Of a stretch of 64,000 bases of DNA, positions 27,285 to 35,541 are shown piece after piece. The DNA comes from Alcaligenes parafaecalis (GTDB lineage Bacteria > Pseudomonadota > Gammaproteobacteria > Burkholderiales > Burkholderiaceae_B). The notes beneath the pieces are model-generated. The model was not told where the DNA came from and made no database searches. It saw only the letters and a list, made by a program, of their open reading frames with translations. A program made the position numbers and the translations under genes. The stretch is from the NCBI RefSeq assembly GCF_026344135.1, contig NZ_JAPKNA010000003.1, positions 186,001 to 250,000 on the forward strand, given 5' to 3'. How positions within the stretch are numbered: the first letter of the stretch is position 1; the number at the start of each line of letters is the position of its first letter.

Positions 27285-28181
27285 GTGAAATGGTTCATTC
27301 TTGCCTTATTCATTGTGTGCACGATTGTGGTGCACTTCAGGGGTCGAGTCAGGCACCGGTTTTCCCGCCAGTTGCTGGACCATTCCACCTTCACGGCACC
27401 TCTGAACGTCTTCATGTACGGTTTTTCGGCAGTACCGAACGAGCCGTATCTGGATCTGAAGCACTTTCCCGAGCTGAACAAGCTGCTGGAGCACTGTGAC
27501 GAAATCCGTGCCGAGGCCGAGCAACTGTTTGGCGAAGGACATATCAAGGCTTCCGACAAGTACAACGATGCGGGCTTCAACTCCTTCTTCAAAACCGGCT
27601 GGACGCGTTTTTACCTGAAGTGGTATGACGCCGACCACCCCTCAGCCCGCGAGCTGTGCCCGGTGACGACCAATCTGCTCAAGGATATTCCGTCCATCAA
27701 GGCGGCCATGTTTACCTCCTTGCCGCCGGGTGCCCGTTTGCCGCGTCACCGCGACCCTTATGCCGGTTCGCTGCGTTTTCACATGGGCTTGATGACGCCA
27801 AACAGCCCGGATTGCTACATCGACGTAGACGGCCAGACCTACTACTGGCGCGACGGTGAAGCCGTGGTGTTTGATGAGACCTTTATTCACTACGCTGAAA
27901 ACAAGACCGATCAAAACCGTATCATCCTGTTTGCCGACGTAGAGCGCCCCATGCGTTACCGCTGGGCGCAGGCTATCAACCATGCGGTGGGTGGATTCTT
28001 GTTGCGTGCGGCAGCCGCTCCCAACCAGGAAGGCGACCGCACGGGCGGTATCAATCGTATTTTCGGTACGGTTTACGCCGTGCGCCGCTTCGGCAAGGCG
28101 ATCAAGAAAAAGAACGAAACCCTGTACTACATCCTCAAATGGATTTTGGTATTGGGTATCGCTGCCTTGATCTTCCTGTAA
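27285..28181 (+). CDS. lpxO: Aspartyl/asparaginyl beta-hydroxylase family, LpxO-like lipid A hydroxylase
   Basis: 298 residues, as in LpxO (about 302). An N-terminal membrane helix (MKWFILALFIVCTIVVHF) and a C-terminal hydrophobic helix (LYYILKWILVLGIAALIFL) bracket an Asp-hydroxylase domain. Iron ligands of this 2-oxoglutarate oxygenase class are visible in LPRHRDPYAGSLRFHMGL and DETFIHYAEN. LpxO adds a 2-hydroxyl to the secondary acyl chain of lipid A. The GTG start is chosen because GGAG lies 8 bases upstream and the membrane helix begins here. The SDR gene starts 13 bases after the stop. The alternative is another membrane-bound AspH-family hydroxylase. Confidence 0.75.
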   Translation: MKWFILALFIVCTIVVHFRGRVRHRFSRQLLDHSTFTAPLNVFMYGFSAVPNEPYLDLKHFPELNKLLEHCDEIRAEAEQLFGEGHIKASDKYNDAGFNSFFKTGWTRFYLKWYDADHPSARELCPVTTNLLKDIPSIKAAMFTSLPPGARLPRHRDPYAGSLRFHMGLMTPNSPDCYIDVDGQTYYWRDGEAVVFDETFIHYAENKTDQNRIILFADVERPMRYRWAQAINHAVGGFLLRAAAAPNQEGDRTGGINRIFGTVYAVRRFGKAIKKKNETLYYILKWILVLGIAALIFL

Positions 28182-28194
28182 AGCGCGGCTGACA

Positions 28195-28965
28195 ATGCAA
28201 ACCGTCTTTATCACCGGTGCCAGCAGCGGTTTGGGTAAAGCCCTGGCCCAGGAATATGCGGCTCAAGGGGCCAGCCTGGGTTTGCTGGGACGGCGTCAGG
28301 AAGAGCTCCAGGCACTGGCCGACAGCCTGCCCGGCGAGCATCGTATTTACGTTGCAGATGTGCGTGACAGAGACGCTTTGCATCAAGCTGCCCAGGACTT
28401 TTTACAGTTCACGGGGCAAAAGATTGATGTGGTTATTGCCAGTGCAGGCATCAGCGCTGGCACCTTGACGGAAGAAACCGAAGACTTCGCTGTCTTCAAA
28501 GCCATTGTGGATACGAATCTGCTGGCTATGGTGGCGACCTTCGAGCCCTTTATCGGCACCATGAAAGCGGCAGGCGAGGGCACTTTGGTGGGCATTGCCA
28601 GTGTGGCTGGTATTCGTGGCTTGCCCGGTGCGGGTGCTTACAGCAGCTCCAAGGCAGCAGTAATTGCGTATTGCGAGAGCCTGCGTCTGGAGCTATCGCT
28701 GCACGGCGTATCCGTTGTCACCATTACCCCCGGCTATATCCGCACGGCCATGACGGCGCATAACCCATACTCCATGCCGTTCCTGATGCCTGCCGAGGAC
28801 TTTGCCCGCAAAGCCCGCAAGACGATAGAGCAGGGCATTTCCTACCGGGTGATTCCTTGGCCGATGGGTATTGTGTCCCGTCTGATGCGTCTGCTCCCCA
28901 ATTGGCTCTACGACCGCCTGGCCCGTGGGGCACCGCGCAAGCCGCGCCTGAAGAAAGACTCCTGA
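28195..28965 (+). CDS. Short-chain dehydrogenase/reductase
   Basis: 256 residues. Classical SDR motifs are TGASSGLG (residues 7-14), NAG-equivalent VIASAGIS, and the catalytic YSSSK within GAYSSSKAAVIAYCESLRLE, with a preceding Ser in GIASVAG. The C-terminal part has hydrophobic and basic residues (MRLLPNWLYDRLARGAPRKP), suggesting peripheral membrane contact or a lipid substrate. Adjacency to the lpxO-like gene is consistent with that, but the substrate is unknown. ATG 28195 is the family start. Confidence 0.85.
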   Translation: MQTVFITGASSGLGKALAQEYAAQGASLGLLGRRQEELQALADSLPGEHRIYVADVRDRDALHQAAQDFLQFTGQKIDVVIASAGISAGTLTEETEDFAVFKAIVDTNLLAMVATFEPFIGTMKAAGEGTLVGIASVAGIRGLPGAGAYSSSKAAVIAYCESLRLELSLHGVSVVTITPGYIRTAMTAHNPYSMPFLMPAEDFARKARKTIEQGISYRVIPWPMGIVSRLMRLLPNWLYDRLARGAPRKPRLKKDS

Positions 28966-28986
28966 GCTTGCCTGGAGACAAGCCGT

Positions 28987-29625
28987 TTAGCGTTGCTCGT
29001 CCAGCGCCGTATTCAGATGTGGTAACTGCCCCCACTGCGTACAGGTCCAGTTCAAGGCTGCATCAATGCTGAAGAAGTTCAGGCTGGTATTCAGAATTGC
29101 GTGAGTGCGTTTCGCATTCAGCGGCTGCTGATTCAGTTTGCGCCAGACCATATCAATAACGCCACCGTGTGCAAAAACCAGCAGGTTCTTGCCAGCATTC
29201 TGCTGGGACAGTTCCTCAAAGCAGCTCAGTATCCGCGTCTGGAACTGGCGTAGCGACTCACCACCTTCTACTGCGTAGTCGATATCCACGGTGTCATCTG
29301 GCTGGTCCGGGCCGTGGCGACCGGCTGCATCCCATGCCTGGCCTTCCAGTGTTCCAAAGCCGCGCTCACGCAGTCCCCGGGTTTGCTGAATCTCAATATC
29401 CCAGTGCTGACAGGCTATTGCTGCCGTTTCCGAGGCGCGTTGCAGATCACTGCTGATGACGGCGTTCACAGGCATGTGAAATGCCGGGGAGCTTAAATAG
29501 CTTTGCAGGGCACGGGCCTGCTCGCGGCCGGTCTCGTTCAGTTCTATATCCTGCCAGCCTTGTAAACGGCGTACGGCATTCCAGGCGGTTTCACCGTGAC
29601 GGATCAGACAAATAGACGTACTCAT
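28987..29625 (-). CDS. Histidine phosphatase (phosphoglycerate mutase-like) family protein
   Basis: 212 residues from the chosen ATG (MSTSICLIRHGETAWNAVRR). The RHGE phosphohistidine motif is at residues 9-12. NETGREQARAL, SDLQRASETA and the second catalytic His in FAHGGVIDMV are all present. The group includes GpmB-like and alpha-ribazole phosphatase (CobC)-like enzymes. Cobalamin genes are absent nearby, so a specific role cannot be given. An upstream ATG (29640) is the alternative start. It is convergent with the SDR gene, 21 bases apart. Confidence 0.85.
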   Translation of the reverse strand: MSTSICLIRHGETAWNAVRRLQGWQDIELNETGREQARALQSYLSSPAFHMPVNAVISSDLQRASETAAIACQHWDIEIQQTRGLRERGFGTLEGQAWDAAGRHGPDQPDDTVDIDYAVEGGESLRQFQTRILSCFEELSQQNAGKNLLVFAHGGVIDMVWRKLNQQPLNAKRTHAILNTSLNFFSIDAALNWTCTQWGQLPHLNTALDEQR

Positions 29626-29945
29626 GCTCGCAACCATCATTCAGGTAAGGGATCGGACTGCCAAAGGCAGGCTGATTGTCTATTGTAATGGGCCAGTCAA
29701 GAGCAGGCAGATAGAGTGGGTATATACCGCATATAGCGCGAGCATCGACGCCAAAAGGCAGTTTGAAACCACTATTGCTTAGAGCTGTGTTGGGGTTTAC
29801 CGCGTACTGCCTTATTTTCAGGTGCCTTGTTGAGTCTTTCACGTTTAAAATCATGCCTCAACGAATCAGCCAGTGAACTATTGCCTGCTGCGCTGCCGTA
29901 TATCGAATTCAGCTGTATTTCTTTATTCCTTTTCTGGAACCCCCT
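29626..29945. other. Intergenic region upstream of the uracil permease
   Basis: About 320 bases between the divergent histidine phosphatase and permease genes. It must contain both promoters. I see no riboswitch, strong dyad or credible small gene, and short open frames here have no ribosome-binding sites. Confidence 0.4.
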
Positions 29946-31271
29946 ATGTCTCAGTCTTACTTTCCGCGTTGGCGCCGTGTATCCGGCAGCGAACCCGATG
30001 CGGTTGTGCAGCCCGACGAGTGTCTGGCCACGCCGCAAAACATTGCGATGGGCGCGCAGCACGTGGTGGCCATGTTTGGCTCCACCATTCTGGCTCCCTT
30101 GTTGATGGGTTTTGATCCCAATCTGGCCATTTTGATGTCCGGTATTGGTACGCTGATTTTCTTCGTTTTTGTGGGTGGCCGTGTTCCCAGCTATCTGGGT
30201 TCCAGCTTTGCCTTTATCGGTGGTGTGATCGCCGTAACCGGTTATGCCGGTAGCGGGCCCAATCCCAATATCGGCGTGGCTCTGGGAGCCATTATTGTCT
30301 GCGGTCTGGTCTATACACTGATTGGTGTGCTGGTCTGGGTGTTCAATGCCCGTACTCAGGGCGGTGCGGCGCGTCTGATCAACCAGTGGATGCCTCCAGT
30401 CGTTACCGGTTCGATTGTGGCCGTGATCGGCCTGAATCTGGCACCGATTGCAGCCAAAGGCGCCATGGGTAGCGGCACCTTCGATTCCATGATGGCTTTG
30501 ATGACCGTGCTGTGTGTGGGCGGTATTGCGGTCTACACCCGTGGGGTGGCCCAGCGCTTGCTGATTCTGGTGGGTCTGGCTCTGGCCTGCGTGCTGTACT
30601 GGGTCTTTACTAACGTCATGGGCTACGGCACTCCGATCAATTTCGCTCCCGTGGCGGCGGCGGACTGGCTGGGTCTGCCCAGCTTTGCCACGCCTGTGTT
30701 CCAGGCTCACGCCATGACGGTGATCGTGCCGGTGGCCATCATTCTGGTGGCCGAGAATCTGGGCCACATCAAAGCGGTTAGTGCGATGACCGGGCAGGAT
30801 CTGGACGGTTACCTGGGGCGCGCCTTTGTGGGTGACGGTGTCGCCACCATGTTGTCCGGCTCGGTAGGTGGTACAGGTGTGACAACCTACGCTGAAAATA
30901 TCGGCGTGATGGCGGCAACCCGTATCTATTCGACGCTGGTGTTTGCCTTTGCTGCCGTGATTGCGATTTTCCTGGGCTTCTCGCCCAAGTTTGGCGCCGT
31001 CATCCAGTCCATTCCCGGCCCGGTGCTGGGTGGCATGTCTATTGTGGTGTTTGGTCTGATCGCCATTGCTGGTGCCCGTATCTGGGTGGTCAACCAGGTG
31101 GATTTCAGCGATAACCGTAATCTGCTGGTGGCTGCCGTGACCTTGATTCTGGGGGCAGGTAACTTCTCCTTGCAGTTTGGCGTGATCCGTCTGGATGGTA
31201 TCGGTTGTGCCACCTTTGGTGCCATCTTGCTGCACGCCTTGTTGCGAGGTCGGGGCCAAAGCCGGGCCTGA
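29946..31271 (+). CDS. uraA: Uracil/xanthine permease, NCS2 family (UraA-like)
   Basis: 441 residues, close to E. coli UraA (429), with about 14 hydrophobic segments. NAT/NCS2 signatures: QNIAMGAQHVVAMFGSTIL near residue 30, AENLGHIKAVSAMTGQDLDG (substrate-binding Glu region) and SGSVGGTGVTTYAENIGVMA. This TTYAENIG form is typical of uracil rather than xanthine transporters. It would import uracil by proton symport. Location close to carAB hints at pyrimidine metabolism, though several unrelated genes intervene. Hairpins follow at 31290 and 31340. Confidence 0.9.
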   Translation: MSQSYFPRWRRVSGSEPDAVVQPDECLATPQNIAMGAQHVVAMFGSTILAPLLMGFDPNLAILMSGIGTLIFFVFVGGRVPSYLGSSFAFIGGVIAVTGYAGSGPNPNIGVALGAIIVCGLVYTLIGVLVWVFNARTQGGAARLINQWMPPVVTGSIVAVIGLNLAPIAAKGAMGSGTFDSMMALMTVLCVGGIAVYTRGVAQRLLILVGLALACVLYWVFTNVMGYGTPINFAPVAAADWLGLPSFATPVFQAHAMTVIVPVAIILVAENLGHIKAVSAMTGQDLDGYLGRAFVGDGVATMLSGSVGGTGVTTYAENIGVMAATRIYSTLVFAFAAVIAIFLGFSPKFGAVIQSIPGPVLGGMSIVVFGLIAIAGARIWVVNQVDFSDNRNLLVAAVTLILGAGNFSLQFGVIRLDGIGCATFGAILLHALLRGRGQSRA

Positions 31272-31289
31272 TTCGCTCAAGGCTGATCA

Positions 31290-31323
31290 ATACTGGCCTG
31301 GGCTATAAAGGCCCAGCCAGTAT
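31290..31323 (+). other. Strong hairpin after uraA
   Basis: ATACTGG-c-CTGGGC pairs with GCCCAG-CCAGTAT (13 pairs, one bulge, loop of 7). It begins 19 bases after the stop and has no T-run, so it may protect the 3' end of the mRNA rather than terminate. Confidence 0.6.
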
Positions 31324-31339
31324 CCGCATGACTGCTTGT

Positions 31340-31374
31340 GACAGACGGCCTATCTGGCAGGTTTCTGTCTTTTT
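31340..31374 (+). terminator. Probable terminator of uraA
   Basis: GACAGA pairs with TCTGTC around an inner GCC/GGC stem, followed by five T residues. It lies 69 bases after the uraA stop. The stem has internal mismatches, so confidence is moderate. Confidence 0.55.
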
Positions 31375-31432
31375 GTACAGGGGTTTTAGGGGCTTGCTAT
31401 TTTCAGGCAGTTTGCCGACAATAGATCTCACA

Positions 31433-31457
31433 CCCCGGTTCTTCGCGGGGTTTTTTT
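31433..31457 (+). terminator. Intrinsic terminator upstream of greA
   Basis: CCCCG / CGGGG with an 8-base loop, followed by a run of seven T residues. It ends about 210 bases before greA, so it is either a second uraA terminator or the end of a short leader RNA. Confidence 0.75.
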
Positions 31458-31623
31458 CTGCAGCAGAATTCTTCTGTATCAGAAAAGCCATATTGGGGCA
31501 GCCGGCAGGTTTGGCTTGAGCAGTGTGTTTGAATGTACGCTGTAGGGTCAGCAAGACTTTCAAGTCGGCCGATTCAACCTGTTTGATTGTTTGCCCCATC
31601 ATCGTTATCCCCCTATTTTCCAG

Positions 31624-31648
31624 GCGCTCCTGCTACGGAGCGTCTTTT
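31624..31648 (+). promoter_or_regulatory. Terminator-like hairpin in the greA leader
   Basis: GCGCTCC pairs with GGAGCGT (one G-U) around TGCTAC, followed by CTTTTA. It ends about 20 bases before the greA ATG. It could be an attenuator, comparable in position to the E. coli greA leader that yields the GraL small RNA. Confidence 0.55.
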
Positions 31649-31668
31649 ACTTGTTGAGCAGGAATACT

Positions 31669-32145
31669 ATGTCTGCGATCCCATTGACTGCGCAGGGCGC
31701 ACAACGTTTGCAAGTCGAATTACACCGCCTCAAGACGGTGGAACGCCCGGATGTGATTAACGCCATCGCCGAAGCGCGTGCCCAGGGCGATTTGTCCGAG
31801 AATGCGGAATATGATGCCGCGCGCGAGCGCCAGGGCTTTATTGAAGGCCGGATCAGCGAACTGGAAGGCACTTTGTCCAATGCCCAGATCATCGAACCCG
31901 CAACGCTGGATGCCGAAGGCCGTATCGTGTTTGGTGCCACGGTCGAGATCGAGGACCTGGAGTCCGGTAACACCGTGACTTACCAGATCGTGGGTGATGT
32001 TGAAGCCGACATTCGTGCCAACAAGATCTCTATTTCCAGCCCTGTTGCTCGTGCCCTGATTGGCAAGAGCGCTGGTGATGTGGTCGAGGTGAAGGCACCG
32101 GCCGGTATTCGTGAATACGAAATCCTGACCATCAACTACGTTTGA
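31669..32145 (+). CDS. greA: Transcription elongation factor GreA
   Basis: 158 residues, identical in length to E. coli GreA. The N-terminal coiled coil carries the acidic catalytic tip: QGDLSENAEYDAARERQGFI, with D41 and E44 at the tip. The C-terminal FKBP-like domain includes FGATVEIEDLESG, ISISSPVARALIGKSAGDVV and VKAPAGIREYEIL. It rescues backtracked RNA polymerase by stimulating transcript cleavage. In related genomes greA directly follows carB; here four genes lie in between and greA has its own leader with a hairpin. The start is set by the conserved MSAIPLTAQG. Confidence 0.96.
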   Translation: MSAIPLTAQGAQRLQVELHRLKTVERPDVINAIAEARAQGDLSENAEYDAARERQGFIEGRISELEGTLSNAQIIEPATLDAEGRIVFGATVEIEDLESGNTVTYQIVGDVEADIRANKISISSPVARALIGKSAGDVVEVKAPAGIREYEILTINYV

Positions 32146-32197
32146 TGCCGCCTCAAACAGCAGGCCTGGCCTGCTGTTGATGCAAGCGCGCAAAAGA

Positions 32198-32226
32198 AAG
32201 GCCCCTGTACATTGTGCCGGGGCCTT
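32198..32226. terminator. Hairpin between greA and the convergent yhbY
   Basis: AAGGCCCC / GGGGCCTT with a 13-base loop. A second dyad AACAGCAGG / CCTGCTGTT at about 32157-32179 follows greA closely. Both lie between convergent genes, and the T-tracts are short. Confidence 0.6.
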
Positions 32227-32241
32227 ATAATTTACGGCAGT

Positions 32242-32838
32242 TTAGCGTTTGCCCGAACCGCCCAGTCCGCGACGAGCACCGGCCCGCAAGGACATGGCGC
32301 TGCCAGGACGGTTGGTGTTGCTACGTGGAGCAGCAGCCGGTTTGACCGACGAGAATTTCTGAAGGCTGCGTGGAGCGGCCGACGCTTTTTTCTCTTGGGT
32401 GCTAGTGCGTTCTGCTTTCATTTCCGCACGGCGGGCACGTTCTGTGCTGCGAGTACGCTGGACACCAGAGGCAGCCAGTTTTTTGGGTGTGTAGGGCTCC
32501 GAGGCCTTACGCACGGCACGGGTAGGTTTTTCAGGCGCTCCCATCAAGACTGGGGGGCGTTCAATATTGGGTCTGTAGATGGTCAGGATTTTGCCCAGAT
32601 GATGAATAGGGGCAGCATCGAGCGCATCGCAGATTTGTTCTAACATGGTCAGACGGGCCTGACGGTCATCACCGGCCACACGGATCTTGATGAGCTGGTG
32701 AGCCTGCAGGTGGACGGTGATTTCTTTGAGCACCGCCTCGGTCAGGCCATTGTCTCCAATCAGGACAACTGGGCGCAGAGCGTGAGCAGCAGCACGAAGG
32801 TCGCTGCGCTCATGAGGTGTAAGGTTGAGTTTTGGCAT
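32242..32838 (-). CDS. yhbY: YhbY-family (CRM domain) ribosome-assembly RNA-binding protein
   Basis: 198 residues. Residues 1-97 are a YhbY/CRM domain: LTPHERSDLRAAAHALRPVV, LIGDNGLTEAVLKEI, and GKILTIYRPN. E. coli YhbY stops at this point (97 residues) and associates with pre-50S particles. Here about 100 extra residues follow, rich in Arg, Lys, Ser and Ala (TRSTERARRAEMKAERTS, RAGARRGLGGSGKR), likely disordered and RNA-binding. It diverges from rlmE with only 17 bases between start codons, so the two must have overlapping promoters. Both act on the 50S subunit. Confidence 0.9.
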   Translation of the reverse strand: MPKLNLTPHERSDLRAAAHALRPVVLIGDNGLTEAVLKEITVHLQAHQLIKIRVAGDDRQARLTMLEQICDALDAAPIHHLGKILTIYRPNIERPPVLMGAPEKPTRAVRKASEPYTPKKLAASGVQRTRSTERARRAEMKAERTSTQEKKASAAPRSLQKFSSVKPAAAPRSNTNRPGSAMSLRAGARRGLGGSGKR

Positions 32839-32855
32839 AAAGAGATTGTACGGGA

Positions 32856-33494
32856 ATGGCCAAGAAAAAATTCTCTAAAGAGTGGGTTCAGCAGCATATA
32901 AATGACCCTTACGTCAAATTGGCGCAACAAAAAGGGTATCGCGCGCGTGCGGCCTTCAAACTCAGTGAAATATTGGATCTGGAGAAGATTCAGGTTCAGG
33001 GCAAGGTGGTGGTGGACCTGGGGTCTACGCCGGGTAGCTGGTCGCAGTTAATTCGGGAACGCATGGTCGGTCCCGGCGGCGTGCTCAATGGCCGCATTAT
33101 CGCACTGGATATCCTAGAAATGGAACCCATTGCCGGTGTGGAATTCATGCAGGGCGACTTTCGCGAGGACTCCGTCCTGGAGCAATTGCAAGAATCCCTA
33201 AAAGGTGCAGCCGTAGACCTTGTGATTTCGGATATGGCCCCCAACTTGTCTGGTGTGGCATCGGCTGATTCCGCCCGTATCCAGCATTTATGCGAGCTGG
33301 CACAGGAATTTGCCCTGCAGCATCTGACCGATGAAGGTGTGCTGATCGTCAAAGCCTTCCATGGAAGCGGGTTTTCCCAGATCGTGGAATCGTTCAAGCA
33401 GAATTTTGTCAGAGTCGTCGAGCGTAAACCCAAGGCTTCGCGCGATAAATCCGCCGAGACCTTTCTTGTTGCCCGAGGCTTGAAGGGCAGGTAA
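32856..33494 (+). CDS. rlmE: 23S rRNA (uridine-2'-O-)-methyltransferase RlmE (FtsJ/RrmJ)
   Basis: 212 residues, E. coli has 209. The K-D-K-E catalytic tetrad is visible: K in YRARAAFKLSEI, D in VISDMAPNLSG, K in VLIVKAFHGSGF, and E in SAETFLVARG. The SAM site is VVVDLGSTPGSWSQL. It methylates the 2'-OH of U2552 in the A-loop of the 50S subunit. ftsH follows after 107 bases, the common rlmE-ftsH order. The divergent yhbY gene begins 17 bases away. Confidence 0.95.
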   Translation: MAKKKFSKEWVQQHINDPYVKLAQQKGYRARAAFKLSEILDLEKIQVQGKVVVDLGSTPGSWSQLIRERMVGPGGVLNGRIIALDILEMEPIAGVEFMQGDFREDSVLEQLQESLKGAAVDLVISDMAPNLSGVASADSARIQHLCELAQEFALQHLTDEGVLIVKAFHGSGFSQIVESFKQNFVRVVERKPKASRDKSAETFLVARGLKGR

Positions 33495-33601
33495 TTTATG
33501 ACTTGCCGGTCTTCGAATCGGGTAGAATGAACTATGTATGGCGCTTGTTCAGCTATGTGTAAGCATAGTGGGCAAGTTATCGCAATCGCAGGAGATTGGC
33601 T

Positions 33602-35515
33602 TTGAACAATTCGTTTTCCAAAGTCGCGATCTGGATGGTTATTGCGCTGGTGCTGTTTACTGTTTTCAAGCAGTTTGACGGCCGGCCACCAGCCACTGAT
33701 GGCGTCACTTACACACAATTCATGAATGATGCCCGCTCCGGCCGCATCAGCAAGGTAGATATTCAGGGCGATACCCTGCATGTCACGCCGGATTCTGGCC
33801 GCAGCTACTCGCTGACGTCCCCCGGTGACCTGTGGATGGTGCCTGAACTGGTGAAATCCGGTGTGCAGGTATCGGGCAAAGCCCGCGAAGAGCCTTCCTT
33901 TCTGACCAGCCTGTTCATCTCCTGGTTCCCCATGCTGCTCTTGATTGGCGTGTGGGTGTTTTTCATGCGCCAGATGCAAGGTGGTGGCAAGGGTGGGGCA
34001 TTCAGCTTCGGTAAATCGCGTGCGCGTTTGCTGGACGAGAACACTAACCCAGTTACCTTTGCCGACGTTGCCGGTTGCGACGAAGCCAAGGAAGACGTAC
34101 AGGAACTGGTGGATTTCCTGCGTGACCCGACTCGCTTCCAGCGTCTGGGTGGCCGTATCCCCCGCGGTATCCTGATGGTCGGCTCGCCCGGTACTGGTAA
34201 AACCTTGCTGGCTCGTGCTATTGCTGGCGAAGCCAAAGTACCTTTCTTCAGCATTTCCGGTTCCGACTTCGTTGAAATGTTTGTAGGTGTGGGTGCTTCC
34301 CGTGTTCGCGACATGTTCGAGACCGCCAAGAAGCAATCGCCTTGCATCATCTTTATCGACGAAATTGACGCCGTAGGCCGTCAGCGTGGTGCTGGTCTGG
34401 GCGGCGGTAACGACGAACGCGAACAGACTCTGAACCAGTTGCTGGTTGAGATGGACGGTTTTGAAACCGGCCAAGGCGTACTGGTCATTGCTGCTACCAA
34501 CCGTCCTGACGTTCTGGACCCCGCTTTGCTGCGTCCTGGTCGTTTTGACCGTCAAGTGGTTGTCGGCCTGCCTGATATCCGTGGTCGCGAGCAGATTCTG
34601 AAAGTACACATGCGCAAAGTACCTTTGGCTCCCAACGTGGACGCCGTGGTGCTGGCTCGTGGTACGCCCGGTTTCTCCGGTGCTGATCTGGCCAACCTGG
34701 TTAACGAAGCGGCCTTGTTCGCTGCGCGCCGTAACGGCCGCACTGTGGATATGCAGGACTTTGAACGCGCCAAGGACAAGATCATCATGGGTGCAGAACG
34801 CCGCACCATGATCATGCCCGAGGAAGAGCGTCGCAACACCGCTTACCACGAAGCCGGTCACGCTCTGGTGGCTTGCATGCTGCCCAAGACTGACCCGGTT
34901 CACAAAGTCACCATCATTCCTCGTGGTCGTGCTTTGGGTGTAACCATGCAATTGCCGGAAGGCGATCGCTACAGCATGGACAAAGAGCGCCTGTTGAACA
35001 TGATTGCCGTGCTGTTCGGTGGCCGTATCGCTGAAGAAGTGTTCATGAATCAAATGACCACGGGCGCATCGAACGACTTTGAGCGTGCCACGCAGATTGC
35101 CCGCGACATCGTGACTCGCTACGGCATGACGGACTCCTTGGGTCCTGTTGTCTACGCCGAGAACGAAGGCGAAGTGTTTCTGGGCCGCAGCGTCACTAAA
35201 ACGACGCACGTGTCCGAGGCCACCATGCAAAAAGTGGACTCCGAGATTCGCAAGATTATCGACGAACAGTACGCGGTTGCTCGCAAGCTGATCGAAGATA
35301 ATATGGACAAGATGCATGCCATGGCCAAGGCCTTGCTGGAGTGGGAAACCATTGATGCCGACCAGATCGACGACATCATGAAAGGTTTGCCACCACGGGC
35401 TCCACACGTGCCCAACAGCAATGACAACACACCCTCCGATGGCTCTACGCCACCAGCCGCTGGTCCTAGCCCAGCCGATGACAAGGGTGCCGCGGCGACA
35501 ACGCCGGTTGCTTAA
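33602..35515 (+). CDS. ftsH: ATP-dependent zinc metalloprotease FtsH
   Basis: 637 residues. Two membrane helices (about 8-22 and 105-125) enclose a periplasmic domain. The AAA domain shows Walker A GSPGTGKT (194-201), Walker B IIFIDEIDA and the pore motif FVGVGASRVRD. Zinc site HEAGH is at 416-420. The C-terminal tail is Pro/Ser/Ala-rich. FtsH is a hexameric membrane protease that degrades LpxC-type regulators and misassembled membrane proteins. The start codon is TTG at 33602 (MNNSFSKVAIW), with AGGAG 7 bases upstream. An in-frame TTG two codons earlier is too close to that site. Confidence 0.95.
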   Translation: MNNSFSKVAIWMVIALVLFTVFKQFDGRPPATDGVTYTQFMNDARSGRISKVDIQGDTLHVTPDSGRSYSLTSPGDLWMVPELVKSGVQVSGKAREEPSFLTSLFISWFPMLLLIGVWVFFMRQMQGGGKGGAFSFGKSRARLLDENTNPVTFADVAGCDEAKEDVQELVDFLRDPTRFQRLGGRIPRGILMVGSPGTGKTLLARAIAGEAKVPFFSISGSDFVEMFVGVGASRVRDMFETAKKQSPCIIFIDEIDAVGRQRGAGLGGGNDEREQTLNQLLVEMDGFETGQGVLVIAATNRPDVLDPALLRPGRFDRQVVVGLPDIRGREQILKVHMRKVPLAPNVDAVVLARGTPGFSGADLANLVNEAALFAARRNGRTVDMQDFERAKDKIIMGAERRTMIMPEEERRNTAYHEAGHALVACMLPKTDPVHKVTIIPRGRALGVTMQLPEGDRYSMDKERLLNMIAVLFGGRIAEEVFMNQMTTGASNDFERATQIARDIVTRYGMTDSLGPVVYAENEGEVFLGRSVTKTTHVSEATMQKVDSEIRKIIDEQYAVARKLIEDNMDKMHAMAKALLEWETIDADQIDDIMKGLPPRAPHVPNSNDNTPSDGSTPPAAGPSPADDKGAAATTPVA

Positions 35516-35541
35516 CTTACAACATAGGCCACGCCTATTTC

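Noticed and set aside
31303..31602. 99-residue minus-strand frame upstream of greA
   Set aside because: No ribosome-binding site; it overlaps the terminators of the + strand and has no recognisable domain.
32996..35407. 803-residue minus-strand open frame opposite rlmE and ftsH
   Set aside because: Runs across two conserved genes and their gap; no motif or start signal.
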